A DNA stretch of 11,671 nucleotides, taken from an uncultured Ruminococcus sp. (GTDB lineage Bacteria > Bacillota > Clostridia > Oscillospirales > Ruminococcaceae). The DNA lies in NCBI RefSeq assembly GCF_934476685.1, contig NZ_CAKSNX010000022.1, positions 1 to 11,671 on the forward strand. The letters are read 5' to 3'. A program made the translations under genes and the position numbers. How positions within the stretch are numbered: the stretch's first letter is position 1; the number at the start of each line of letters is the position of its first letter. Below the pieces are notes generated by a model. That model was not told the origin of the DNA, did not search any database, and was given only the letters and a program-made list of their open reading frames with translations. Below are positions 1-7,309 of the stretch, piece by piece.

Positions 1-1831
1 TTATCTCTCTCCTGTTCAATTCAAAGCTTCCCATTCGGCTAAATAATTTCTGTACTATTTGGGGTTGACAATACACACCGAAATAAACATAGTTGTCAAG
101 CTCCTCCCAACGGGATTTATTATCATACCAATATACGAACTCATACTCCGCATTGAAAATGTCCTCAAGCAGATCCTTTGTATCGCTTTTGAACTTCCAA
201 TACTTGATGTCACCGTTGTCGGCGGCATCAAAGTCATAATAGTATGCACAAAGGAATGACCACAGCTTATAGCAGTCGAAATCATATACAGGATCCCAAT
301 CATAGACAGGGGACTTGCCCCAATACCAGTTATCGGGATCATCTTTCAAGTCTTTTTTCTTTGCACCGAAATCCACAAGACCTTTTTTCCAGTCAGAAGT
401 ATCGCTGACTTTAAGTATTTTCTGATTGAGGTTATAAACAAGCTCCGTGTAATATTTTTCAGCTTCGGAAAGGTCATAGTCCTGTGCCGCATAAGTGCCG
501 AGGGTAAATCCACCGCCTGAAACTATGGAGCTGAAAATCATGATGATAAAAGCAAACACAAGAAAGATAATAAGTATCGGAACAGCTATTGCTGCAAAGA
601 ACTTTTTGACTTCCTTTTCATAGACATTTTTCACGAATTTGAAAGCCGACTTGAATCTCTCAGCCACCGTTTTTTTCGTTTTCTTATTTTGGGGTTTACG
701 CTTCTTTCTCTGCTTGTATTTATCGTGCTTTTCATTCAGCTTGTTTTCCTGCCGATTGAGTTTTTTATTTGATTTTGACTTTTCATCGGACAGGCGATCA
801 CGCTTTTTTTCTTCTCGCTGTAACCGCTGAGGCTTGCTTACCTTATCTTTGATAGGTTCCGCTATTCTGCGTTTTGCCGAGTCTATCGCATGAAGTACGT
901 CATTGTCCTGATCTTCATTGACAGCTTTCTGCCACGCAGAAGCCCTCATTCGCTTTACCGAATATGAAACTGGCTTTAATGCAAGCAAGCCTGGGTGAGA
1001 GTTTCTGCTGATCTTTTCCTGATTATGCAATTCCTTAACACGGAATTGCTGTTCTGTTTTCAGCTGTTTACGCTCAAATTTCAGCTCACGCTTTGTCTGC
1101 TTATATGCCTGCGATCGACGCTTGTTCAACGCCTTACGGAACTTATTGCCCTTGTCTTTTACAATTCGGGCTTTATATTCCGCCTTGGCTTTCTTCAAAT
1201 CGGCTTTTGTCGCAGCCATTTTCGGCTTCTGCGTTTTCGCCTTATAGAGCTTGTTATCAGCTTTCTTTAGCTGCAACTTCGCCTTTTCGAGCTTGTACTG
1301 TTTCTTTGTTTTCAGGTGATCATGCGTACCCTTGACAGCATCGACCGCCGTGCGACCCATGAGAAACACACCACGGTGATAATCGTCCACCGCTTCACGG
1401 GTGTATTTCTGCTTGAGCTTGTTGCGGACTTCACGCTGGGCAATATCGGCGGTTTTGATACCGCCAGTTTCCGCTGCGAAAGCTGTATCGACCGCCGTCT
1501 GAGCTACATCATGAACTGCAAAATTCACAGCACGGGTATTTACCTTAAATAGCTTTCCTTTGAATGTCTTAGGCTGCCATGATTGGATCATCCGTGTAAC
1601 TGACGGTTTATCGCCCTGAATGCGGTATTTCGCATTTGCAAACTTATGGACGATACCCCGACCGCCGTGATGCGTTTTCTCACCACGGACAATATATGCA
1701 CGGGTATGAAAGCGGCCTCTGCTGTTAGCTTCACGGCGGAAATCTATCTGAATCTGCTTCGACCGTCTGCTGACTCTGTCGAAACGTGCCTGTGCTCTGC
1801 GGAGGTTATTCTCTTTTCTATGTAAGCTCAT
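1..1831 (-). CDS. CD1108-family ICE membrane protein, 3' part beyond the window
   Basis: Open reading frame of 610 codons with no stop before the left edge, so the C-terminus is missing. The ATG at 1831 follows AAAGGG at 7 nt. Residues 1-170 hold a conserved-looking basic domain. Residues 170-400 are extremely rich in Lys/Arg/Gln/Glu and probably helical or coiled coil. A single strong membrane segment lies at about 411-436 (FFAAIAVPILIIF), followed by a Tyr/Trp/Asp-rich domain with a DCYKLWSFLCAYYYDFDAAD stretch. From memory this layout and position, just after virB4, fit the CD1108 family of Tn1549/CTn elements. Members usually end in a cell-wall hydrolase domain (NlpC/P60 or lysozyme-like), which would lie outside the window. 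Inferred role: bitopic component of the conjugation machinery that opens or spans the wall. It was probably once directly co-transcribed with virB4 but is now separated from it by an antisense toxin-antitoxin module. Confidence 0.8.
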   Translation of the reverse strand, partial: MSLHRKENNLRRAQARFDRVSRRSKQIQIDFRREANSRGRFHTRAYIVRGEKTHHGGRGIVHKFANAKYRIQGDKPSVTRMIQSWQPKTFKGKLFKVNTRAVNFAVHDVAQTAVDTAFAAETGGIKTADIAQREVRNKLKQKYTREAVDDYHRGVFLMGRTAVDAVKGTHDHLKTKKQYKLEKAKLQLKKADNKLYKAKTQKPKMAATKADLKKAKAEYKARIVKDKGNKFRKALNKRRSQAYKQTKRELKFERKQLKTEQQFRVKELHNQEKISRNSHPGLLALKPVSYSVKRMRASAWQKAVNEDQDNDVLHAIDSAKRRIAEPIKDKVSKPQRLQREEKKRDRLSDEKSKSNKKLNRQENKLNEKHDKYKQRKKRKPQNKKTKKTVAERFKSAFKFVKNVYEKEVKKFFAAIAVPILIIFLVFAFIIMIFSSIVSGGGFTLGTYAAQDYDLSEAEKYYTELVYNLNQKILKVSDTSDWKKGLVDFGAKKKDLKDDPDNWYWGKSPVYDWDPVYDFDCYKLWSFLCAYYYDFDAADNGDIKYWKFKSDTKDLLEDIFNAEYEFVYWYDNKSRWEELDNYVYFGVYCQPQIVQKLFSRMGSFELNRREI

Positions 1832-1859
1832 AGCTCCACCCTTTCCCTAAAATTTACCC

Positions 1860-1888
1860 TTGACATTTTAGCTAAAATAGGGTATACT
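1860..1888 (+). promoter_or_regulatory. Sigma-A promoter of the toxin-antitoxin operon
   Basis: TTGACA (1860-1865), a 17-nt spacer and TATACT (1883-1888) form a nearly perfect housekeeping promoter. It lies 32 nt upstream of the antitoxin ATG. The -35 box is only 28 nt from the divergent start codon of the CD1108-family gene. Confidence 0.85.
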
Positions 1889-1896
1889 AATATTAG
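1865..1896. promoter_or_regulatory. Double palindromic operator over the TA promoter
   Basis: A perfect 14-bp palindrome ATTTTAGCTAAAAT (1865-1878) fills most of the -35/-10 spacer. A second perfect 10-bp palindrome CTAATATTAG (1887-1896) overlaps the 3' end of the -10 box. Their centres are 20 bp apart, about two helical turns, and both contain TTAG/CTAA. Phd/YefM antitoxins repress their own operons at short palindromes, so cooperative binding of two dimers here is a reasonable inference. Confidence 0.65.
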
Positions 1897-1919
1897 CGAA
1901 AATGTTTGGAGGTGTTATT

Positions 1920-2153
1920 ATGATCACTGCAACCGCTACCGATATTCAGAATAACTTTGGCCATTATCTGCAAGCTGTTCAGCAGGGTGACGAGATCATC
2001 ATTCTCAAGAACGGAAAAGAAGTTGCAAGACTTGTTTCCCACGAATCAAGCGTTTCCTTCCTGACTGATTCACTTACTGGCGTTCTTAAAAATGATTATG
2101 ATGATAAAGCAGTTCGTGCAGAAAGGATAGAAGCACATGAAAATTTTGGTTGA
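1920..2153 (+). CDS. Phd/YefM-family antitoxin (type II TA)
   Basis: 77-residue protein. The start is taken at ATG 1920 because GGAGG (1908-1912) sits 7 nt upstream; an in-frame ATG at 1902 lies before that site and has no ribosome-binding site. The N-terminal half (ITATATDIQNNFGHYLQAV, then GDEIIILKNGKEVARLV) is the typical Phd/YefM fold: DNA-binding dimer with a helix followed by a beta-strand pair ending in a K-N-G-K/R-x-V-A-x-L motif. The acidic C-terminal part (about 45-77) is the region that in this family folds over and inhibits the toxin. It overlaps the toxin gene by 17 nt, indicating translational coupling. Autorepression through the palindromes upstream is inferred. Confidence 0.9.
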   Translation: MITATATDIQNNFGHYLQAVQQGDEIIILKNGKEVARLVSHESSVSFLTDSLTGVLKNDYDDKAVRAERIEAHENFG

Positions 2154-2544
2154 TACCAATGTCATTCTTGATGTGCTTTGCAACCGTCCTGAGTTTGTCG
2201 AAGCCTCATCAAAAGTTTGGAAGTATTGTGAAGTAGATCAAATCGAGGGCTACATTTCCGCATTGTCTGTTTCGAACATTGTGTATATTCTCCGCAAGGA
2301 GCTTACTCCACAGAAAACAGAACAGTTCATTCAGCAGATCACGATGATATTTAAAGTTGTTGACCTCAAATCAACCGATCTAAAAGCCGCCGCTGAGATG
2401 TTTTCTTCTGATTATGAAGATGCCTTACAGATGTGTCAGGCAAGTAGGATCAAAGCGGATTATATCGTCACAAGAAACATTCGTGATTTTAAGGACAGCA
2501 AAGTGCCTGCTTTGAAGCCCTCAGAATTGCTTGAGAGAATTTGA
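2137..2544 (+). CDS. PIN-domain (VapC-like) ribonuclease toxin
   Basis: 135-residue protein of normal PIN-toxin length. Acidic residues expected for the Mg/Mn-dependent ribonuclease site are visible: D6 in ILVDTNVILDVL, D92/D95 in SSDYEDALQ, and D117 after VTRN in DYIVTRNIRDF. The closest pattern from memory is the PIN_3-type subfamily often paired with Phd/YefM antitoxins. Family members cleave RNA (tRNA, rRNA or mRNA) and stop growth when the antitoxin is lost; the target here cannot be told. The start overlaps the antitoxin 3' end, with AGGA 10 nt upstream. The gene converges on virB4, whose stop is 29 nt beyond its own. All key acidic residues are present, so the toxin looks intact. Confidence 0.9.
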   Translation: MKILVDTNVILDVLCNRPEFVEASSKVWKYCEVDQIEGYISALSVSNIVYILRKELTPQKTEQFIQQITMIFKVVDLKSTDLKAAAEMFSSDYEDALQMCQASRIKADYIVTRNIRDFKDSKVPALKPSELLERI

Positions 2545-2549
2545 ACCTG

Positions 2550-2580
2550 AAAGCTATTGTCGGCAGCTTTTATTATTCTC
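2550..2580. terminator. Weak hairpin plus T-rich tract between toxin and virB4
   Basis: AAAGCT (2550-2555) and AGCTTT (2565-2570) can pair around a 9-nt loop, followed by TTTTATTATT on the plus strand. This could terminate the TA transcript. The stem is short and the T tract overlaps the virB4 stop codon, so efficiency is uncertain. Confidence 0.4.
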
Positions 2581-5014
2581 CGGTTGGTTTCGTGGTCATG
2601 AGTTTATACATTTCCGTATCTGTCGGGAAACGATCGGTAAACGGCAGAAGCACTTTATCATAACGGATAAGCCCCTCACCTGGACCGCTGTTTGTTACAA
2701 ACTTCATCTGCTCCTTTGAAATATGGAGTTTTTCAGCGAGAATGTCCCTGTCTCCGGCTGCCTGATTCAGCATATAGACAAAATCCGAGTTGTCAAAGAT
2801 GTTTTCGACCTCCTGAGAAGAAAGCAAGTCCTTGACATTTTGCGTGATGCCTGTCGGTACGCCGCCCCATTTACGGAAACGCTTCCAGATCTCAGCGGAA
2901 TATTTCGCTGTCTGTTCCTCTTTCAGAAGGAGATGGAACTCGTCAATGTAGTAGCGAGTGATCTTCTTTTTCTCACGGTTTGCGGAAACTCTGTTCCACA
3001 CGGTATCCTGTACGATCAGCATACCGACTTTTTTGAGCTGATTGCCAAGTTCCTTAATATCAAAGCAGATGATACGATTACTCATATCAATGTTGGTGCG
3101 GTGATTAAAGAGGTTCTGGCTGCCGTTTACGAACATTTCAAGAGAATTTGCTACACGAAGAGCGACTTCGCCTTCCTTATTAAGCTCCTGCTGCAAATCG
3201 GAGAGAAGCGGCATCTTTTCCGGTGTCGGCTCATTCTCAATAAAATGCTTGTAGATGCTCTGAACACATTTGTCGATAACAGACCTCTCCTCAGCAGAAA
3301 GACCGTAGCGGCCTCCGACAACGATCTCGCAAAGCGAGATCAGGAAGTCGGACTTATTTGCGATCACTTCCATAGGATTGCTGAAAAGGAAATCATCAAT
3401 AGTGATGTCCATAGGATTAAGGTGTTGTTCGCTGTTTGAAGCAATACGAACAAGCTGTCCGTGCAGAGCTGAAACAAGCGGATAATACTCGCCTTCGGGA
3501 TCGCAGATGATGATGTCATCGACTGTTGTCAGAAAGCAGTCGAGTATTTCACGCTTAACACTGAAACTCTTGCCTGCACCCGGCGTACCGAGGATAAGTC
3601 CATTCGGATTTTTGAGCCTTGACCTGTTGGCACGGATCATATTTCCTGACAGCGTATTGATGCCGTAATAAGTAGCCTGTCCGTCCTGAAACAGCTCCTT
3701 CGTGGTAAACGGCACGAAGATAGCGATACCGCTTGTGTGCATCTCACGGCGAACGGGAATTTTGTTATAGCATAGCGGAAGTGTAGAAACGAGTGTCTGT
3801 TCCTGTCGATAATCATATGGAAACATCGTGCAGTTATTCTTCTGGCAAACACGCTTTAGCATCTCAGAAAGAAGTTTCAGTTCTTTTTTGCTTTTTGCAT
3901 AAGCTCTCAATGAAATACTGATATGAAAAAGACGCTCATTCTTGCTGTTGAGGTCAGCGAGGAGCTTTTCAATGTCTTCGATATACATCTTGATCGCAGG
4001 CGGAAGAATGTCGGGATCATAGCCGGACTGCGAAGCCTTTTTCTGTTCGTCGATCTTCATCTGCTCCACATTGGTGAGCTTCTTTTTAACGAATTTCAGG
4101 GCAGCTATCTGATCCAGCGGATCAACATGGATATTCACGCAGAAAAGGTTCTGCATTTCAAGAAAGTCCTTTAATATTTCGTCTGACAATTCTCCTGCAA
4201 GGATATTCATGCCCCATACAGCACCGTAAGCATTACCGATCTCAAAGTCAGCCTTATTGAATTTCAGCGAGGACGGACTGATAGAATCCTTTGTGTCCAT
4301 TCCTGCATGAAGCATACTGTCCCAATCAAAGATGAATGGAGAATTTCTGTAAGGGTTCAAGGCATAGTAGAGAGCTTCAAGACGTTGTCTGCCGTCAAGA
4401 AGTTTCGCCTCCACGCCAAAAGCCTTAAAGCCCTTGATCACGTCATTTTTGATCGACAAGAGTTTTGCCCTTGCTGCCTTGTATGATGTGGATTCGATAC
4501 CAAACGTCAGGAACTTTCTTGCCGACTGACCGTTAGAGCCTTTCATCAGCTTATCGGTAAGCATTTCGCTGTACTCCTTGCGGATTGCATTGAAATCATC
4601 TTTCTGTTCAGGTATCTGCACCGTTTTTAAGAGCTTTTCCTTTGATCTGTTTTGATTTTCAAAGGTAAGCTGGAATTTGATCGTATTGTCAAAGAGATTG
4701 ATAACATCACAATACTTTGAGAAGATATTATTCTGTTCCTCAAACTCCGAAATAGAGTAATTGGCATCATAAAACTGTACCGTCATAGAGAAGAAGTTCT
4801 CCGATACCTGGCAAATACCGTCCTTATACATACACATATAGGGAATGGTGTTCTGCACCGTAGTCTTACCGCCATTAGCACTCTTGATTTCCGTCATTCG
4901 TGCGGAAAGTATTTTTTTGTCCTCTTTTGTAAGCTGAGAGGCAGGCTTGCCCATGACAACCTTAGACTTGCTGCGGTTATCACTTTTATTGGCATTTCTC
5001 TTTCTAAAGCCCAT
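2573..5014 (-). CDS. virB4: VirB4/TraE-family conjugation ATPase
   Basis: 813-residue cytoplasmic ATPase that powers type IV secretion and coupling of DNA transfer. The Walker A motif GTPGAGKS is at residues 476-483, with K482 the nucleotide-binding lysine. A Walker B-type IDEFHLLL is at 690-697, with D691 and E692 the catalytic acidic pair. TGITQN at 721-726 is the glutamine motif typical of VirB4. The block around 628-660 (FVNGSQNLFNHRT followed by a strand and FDIKELG) is also typical of the Tn1549-type VirB4. The N-terminal 300 residues form the variable VirB4 N-domain. Length is normal and no motif is missing. The start at ATG 5014 is supported by GGAGG 6 nt upstream. It lies downstream of the PrgI-family and VirB6-like genes, the standard order. 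Confidence 0.95.
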   Translation of the reverse strand: MGFRKRNANKSDNRSKSKVVMGKPASQLTKEDKKILSARMTEIKSANGGKTTVQNTIPYMCMYKDGICQVSENFFSMTVQFYDANYSISEFEEQNNIFSKYCDVINLFDNTIKFQLTFENQNRSKEKLLKTVQIPEQKDDFNAIRKEYSEMLTDKLMKGSNGQSARKFLTFGIESTSYKAARAKLLSIKNDVIKGFKAFGVEAKLLDGRQRLEALYYALNPYRNSPFIFDWDSMLHAGMDTKDSISPSSLKFNKADFEIGNAYGAVWGMNILAGELSDEILKDFLEMQNLFCVNIHVDPLDQIAALKFVKKKLTNVEQMKIDEQKKASQSGYDPDILPPAIKMYIEDIEKLLADLNSKNERLFHISISLRAYAKSKKELKLLSEMLKRVCQKNNCTMFPYDYRQEQTLVSTLPLCYNKIPVRREMHTSGIAIFVPFTTKELFQDGQATYYGINTLSGNMIRANRSRLKNPNGLILGTPGAGKSFSVKREILDCFLTTVDDIIICDPEGEYYPLVSALHGQLVRIASNSEQHLNPMDITIDDFLFSNPMEVIANKSDFLISLCEIVVGGRYGLSAEERSVIDKCVQSIYKHFIENEPTPEKMPLLSDLQQELNKEGEVALRVANSLEMFVNGSQNLFNHRTNIDMSNRIICFDIKELGNQLKKVGMLIVQDTVWNRVSANREKKKITRYYIDEFHLLLKEEQTAKYSAEIWKRFRKWGGVPTGITQNVKDLLSSQEVENIFDNSDFVYMLNQAAGDRDILAEKLHISKEQMKFVTNSGPGEGLIRYDKVLLPFTDRFPTDTEMYKLMTTKPTGE

Positions 5015-5076
5015 TGGTAACCTCCGTTTATATTCAAAAGCGTAGACACCGAAAGTTTACTGTATAGTCAGCCGTA

Positions 5077-5454
5077 TCAGCCTTTTCTTTCGGCATCTCT
5101 CAGCTTTTTCTTGATCCTTGTGTATTCGATATGCCTTTCAAAGCACTCAAATATGTTTGTTGTGCGGTAATACCGCTTTCGAGGTCTTGTAAAGTATTCA
5201 CGCATATATTTTGCCTGTTTCTCCAAGAAAACGCCATTTTTCTTATAAAGTCCGCAGAGTATCGCAGGAGCAGCGACTGCACCCATAGCGAAGATCGCCC
5301 CGGACATTCCGATAGCTGTTTTCGTCAGAAAGAAAACAGGTGCTCCGAGAACAAGACCGATACCAAAGCATATTACCTGTCTTTTGGTAAATCCCATAAT
5401 AAACTTCTCTTTGATGTCGTTCAGGTCTTTCGGGATTTGTACATAATGTGCCAT
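5077..5454 (-). CDS. PrgI-family (VirB3-like) inner-membrane protein
   Basis: 125-residue protein beginning MAHYVQIPKDLNDIKEKF, the typical PrgI-family opening. Two membrane segments lie at about 24-44 and 48-70 and are followed by a basic cytosolic tail with KQAKYMREYFTRPRKRYY. ATG 5454 is chosen because GGAGG lies 4 nt upstream; an upstream in-frame TTG at 5481 precedes that site and is unlikely. In Gram-positive conjugation systems PrgI proteins take the place of VirB3, binding VirB4 at the membrane; in some systems the two are fused. The gene lies directly between the VirB6-like and VirB4 genes. Confidence 0.9.
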   Translation of the reverse strand: MAHYVQIPKDLNDIKEKFIMGFTKRQVICFGIGLVLGAPVFFLTKTAIGMSGAIFAMGAVAAPAILCGLYKKNGVFLEKQAKYMREYFTRPRKRYYRTTNIFECFERHIEYTRIKKKLRDAERKG

Positions 5455-5477
5455 AGGGCCTCCAATCTTGTTCAAGG

Positions 5478-6428
5478 TCAATGTGCGTTAAACATACTTT
5501 TGCTGATCGCTCCTGTACGCAGAATGGTAAAGATAAGTGCCGCCGTGTATCCCATAAGCATTGCCATTTGCATTATCACACCGTCCGAACTTGAATTGAG
5601 CGACGTGATCATATTGCTGAAAAGCGTTTTGAAGATACCGAGTGCGACTACGATAAAGAACCCCTGGAAAGAAAGAGCCAAAAGCTGTTTTACCCAGTTT
5701 TTACCGATACTTGCCCATTCTCCGCTGTCCATCATTGTTGCCATAGGAATAGGTGCAATGCTGAGATACATAAACACCTCGATGATACGACTTGCAAGAG
5801 TAATTACGATCGCAACAATAAGTATCATCACTCCCAGATGAACAATAAGTGATATGAACCACACCGTCATCAGTTCTCCCAAGCCTAAGCTATTGAGAGC
5901 AGATTTCTTTAACGCAAGACTATTAGATAGATAATCACCGCTGCCGAACAGCGTGGCAAGTCCGTTGGAGCATACATTTGTGCCAAACGAAAATAGTGCG
6001 GAAGCGATGTAATATGTGTTGGCTACAAGTATTACACCGCATAAGGCTTTGATGATCCATTTGATAAAGATCGAATCGTCAAAGTCTTTGAAATTATTTC
6101 CCCGAATGACCATTTGACAAAGCTCATTCAAGAGGATGACTGTCAGAATGAAACCTCCAATAGGGACTACAACATTGTTACAGAGTGTTTCGATAGTTGC
6201 CCAAATTCCGTAGCCTGTCGGTGCACTTCCGGCAGTACCCGTAAACTGAGCAGGGTGCTTTGTCAGAAAGTTTGATACAAGGTTTCCCTTTGCACCCGAA
6301 CCTGTTGTCTGAGCAAATGTATCAGTCAGAAGTTCGGAAATTCCGTCAAACTGAGATTTTATGCCGTCCTTGAATAAGTCACAGCACCAATCCTCCAAAG
6401 CATCGATCGCATCGCTGATCACTCCCAT
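5478..6428 (-). CDS. VirB6/TrbL-like polytopic conjugation channel protein
   Basis: 316 residues with about five or six membrane segments (roughly 83-105, 122-147, 187-213, 214-232, 249-270, 285-305). A soluble N-terminal region of about 80 residues precedes them. The RIIEVFMYLSIAPIPMA stretch (214-230) matches the conserved core of TrbL/VirB6-like proteins in Tn1549/CTn elements as I remember them. Inferred role: membrane pore platform through which DNA passes, with PrgI and VirB4. The start ATG 6428 abuts the stop of the methyltransferase-like gene, and GGGGTGA lies within that upstream coding end, so the two are translationally coupled. Confidence 0.85.
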   Translation of the reverse strand: MGVISDAIDALEDWCCDLFKDGIKSQFDGISELLTDTFAQTTGSGAKGNLVSNFLTKHPAQFTGTAGSAPTGYGIWATIETLCNNVVVPIGGFILTVILLNELCQMVIRGNNFKDFDDSIFIKWIIKALCGVILVANTYYIASALFSFGTNVCSNGLATLFGSGDYLSNSLALKKSALNSLGLGELMTVWFISLIVHLGVMILIVAIVITLASRIIEVFMYLSIAPIPMATMMDSGEWASIGKNWVKQLLALSFQGFFIVVALGIFKTLFSNMITSLNSSSDGVIMQMAMLMGYTAALIFTILRTGAISKSMFNAH

Positions 6429-6998
6429 TTATTCATCACCCCTCTCCGAGGAATTCATCAATGGTCTGTCATATTTCACAAGCTGACGTAATTCCAGCTT
6501 TGTGGGAAGAAGGTTTCTGCAAAAATACGCAGAGCCGAAATGATTTCCCTTTGTTGTAAAGAGCATATTCTGCCGTGTATGATAATCGACCCGACTATCA
6601 AAGCAGAGCATCTGAATCTCATTATTGAATATCATGTACCGTGCCTTACCCTGAATACTGTTCACGGGCAAGAGAAGAGCAAAAGGCTTCTGAAAAGTAA
6701 AAGCTCGTTTCAGGACTTCATCTTTCTTAGAAAATGGAGGATTGCTTACGAGAATATCCCATTTGTCAGGCTCAAAGTGAAAATAATCCTTGCCATCTTT
6801 CAAGCTGCTTCGTTCCACATCAAACCCCTGTTCCGTAAGATACTGATAAAACGCACTCCATTCTTCATCGAACGGACACCATATTTTCTTGTCTTTCGGC
6901 AAAAATTCCATTAACGGCTCTACCGCATAGAATGGAGTGTACACTTCATCTCCTGCACTTGTTTTATTGGCAGTTAAATATCCGATATTTATTGCCAT
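6429..6998 (-). CDS. DNA adenine methyltransferase-like protein of ICE transfer operons
   Basis: 189 residues with YTPFYAVEPL at 20-29 and WCPFDEEWSAF at 40-50. WDILVSNPPFSKKDE follows at 80-94, and FALLLPVNSIQGKARY lies around 106-121. NPPF (86-89) is the catalytic motif IV of amino-DNA methyltransferases. The usual FxGxG SAM-binding motif I is not evident; the CPFD strand occupies its place. Similar short proteins sit between Maff2 and the VirB6-like gene in many Tn1549/CTn elements and are often given unhelpful database names. A role in protecting incoming element DNA from restriction is inference. GGAG is 11 nt upstream of the ATG. Length is compatible with these ICE relatives, so it is probably not truncated. 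Confidence 0.7.
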   Translation of the reverse strand: MAINIGYLTANKTSAGDEVYTPFYAVEPLMEFLPKDKKIWCPFDEEWSAFYQYLTEQGFDVERSSLKDGKDYFHFEPDKWDILVSNPPFSKKDEVLKRAFTFQKPFALLLPVNSIQGKARYMIFNNEIQMLCFDSRVDYHTRQNMLFTTKGNHFGSAYFCRNLLPTKLELRQLVKYDRPLMNSSERGDE

Positions 6999-7120
6999 TT
7001 ATGTTTTCACTCCCTCGTCTTTCATATCTGAGAGTGCAGATCACTTACCCAAAACCCATTATTGCAACGCAAAACCCACCGCTATGTAGCTAATCTGCTT
7101 ATATTAGGTCACAACGTCAC
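6999..7120. repeat. Intergenic stretch with a twice-repeated CAAAACCCA
   Basis: No gene is evident here. CAAAACCCA occurs at 7050-7058 and again at 7070-7078, exactly 20 bp apart. Short inverted repeats flank it (ATCTG/CAGAT at 7026-7041 and CTAAT/ATTAG at 7090-7107). This leads into the methyltransferase-like gene and could be a protein-binding site, but no promoter of good quality was found on the minus strand. Confidence 0.35.
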
Positions 7121-7222
7121 TTAAATCGCACCCGTCATCATTGTTTCAAGAACAGGAACGAGGACGATTGCAAGGAGTATCAGACCAAGGCCTGACATGA
7201 GCTGCTTCATGCCCTGGGATTT
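7121..7222 (-). pseudogene. 5'-truncated Maff2-family membrane protein
   Basis: The reading frame ending at TAA 7121-7123 encodes KSQGMKQLMSGLGLILL followed by a hydrophobic run ending MMTGAI. This is the second half of a Maff2-family protein, the small two-TM subunit of Tn1549/CTn transfer operons; members typically contain an AKSQG-KQLM block mid-protein. Upstream of the lysine codon at 7220-7222 the family sequence stops. The frame continues only a few unrelated codons to a stop at 7247-7249. The first membrane segment and the true start are missing. An internal ATG at 7210 could give a 29-residue one-TM peptide, but no proper ribosome-binding site precedes it. The point of loss marks the probable left border of the cargo. 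Confidence 0.7.
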
Positions 7223-7242
7223 AGGACAGTAGCGGTAAAGAA

Positions 7243-7309
7243 GTTTTCAAGAAAACATTGTAAGACAGGTACAGCAAGCTAAATAATTACCAAAAGGGTG
7301 CTTACAATG
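7243..7309. repeat. Nested inverted repeats ahead of the broken small gene
   Basis: GTTTTC-AA-GAAAAC (7243-7256) is immediately followed by CATTGTAAG (7256-7264), which is an exact inverted copy of CTTACAATG (7301-7309). The right arm contains the ATG of the next gene, so in RNA the pair could enclose the ribosome-binding site. It could equally be a DNA operator. Confidence 0.45.

Noticed and set aside
55..342. 95-codon minus-strand frame
   Set aside because: It overlaps the long CD1108-family frame in another phase; the long frame is continuous from 1831 to the edge with family-like features.
2723..3439. 238-codon plus-strand open frame
   Set aside because: It lies wholly antisense to virB4, whose motifs and ribosome-binding site are clear; it has no proper start signal or recognisable domain.
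5131..5841. 236-codon plus-strand open frame
   Set aside because: It is antisense across the PrgI and VirB6-like genes and reads as low-complexity shadow translation of membrane segments.
6540..6914. 124-codon plus-strand open frame
   Set aside because: It is antisense to the methyltransferase-like gene, with no ribosome-binding site or family pattern.
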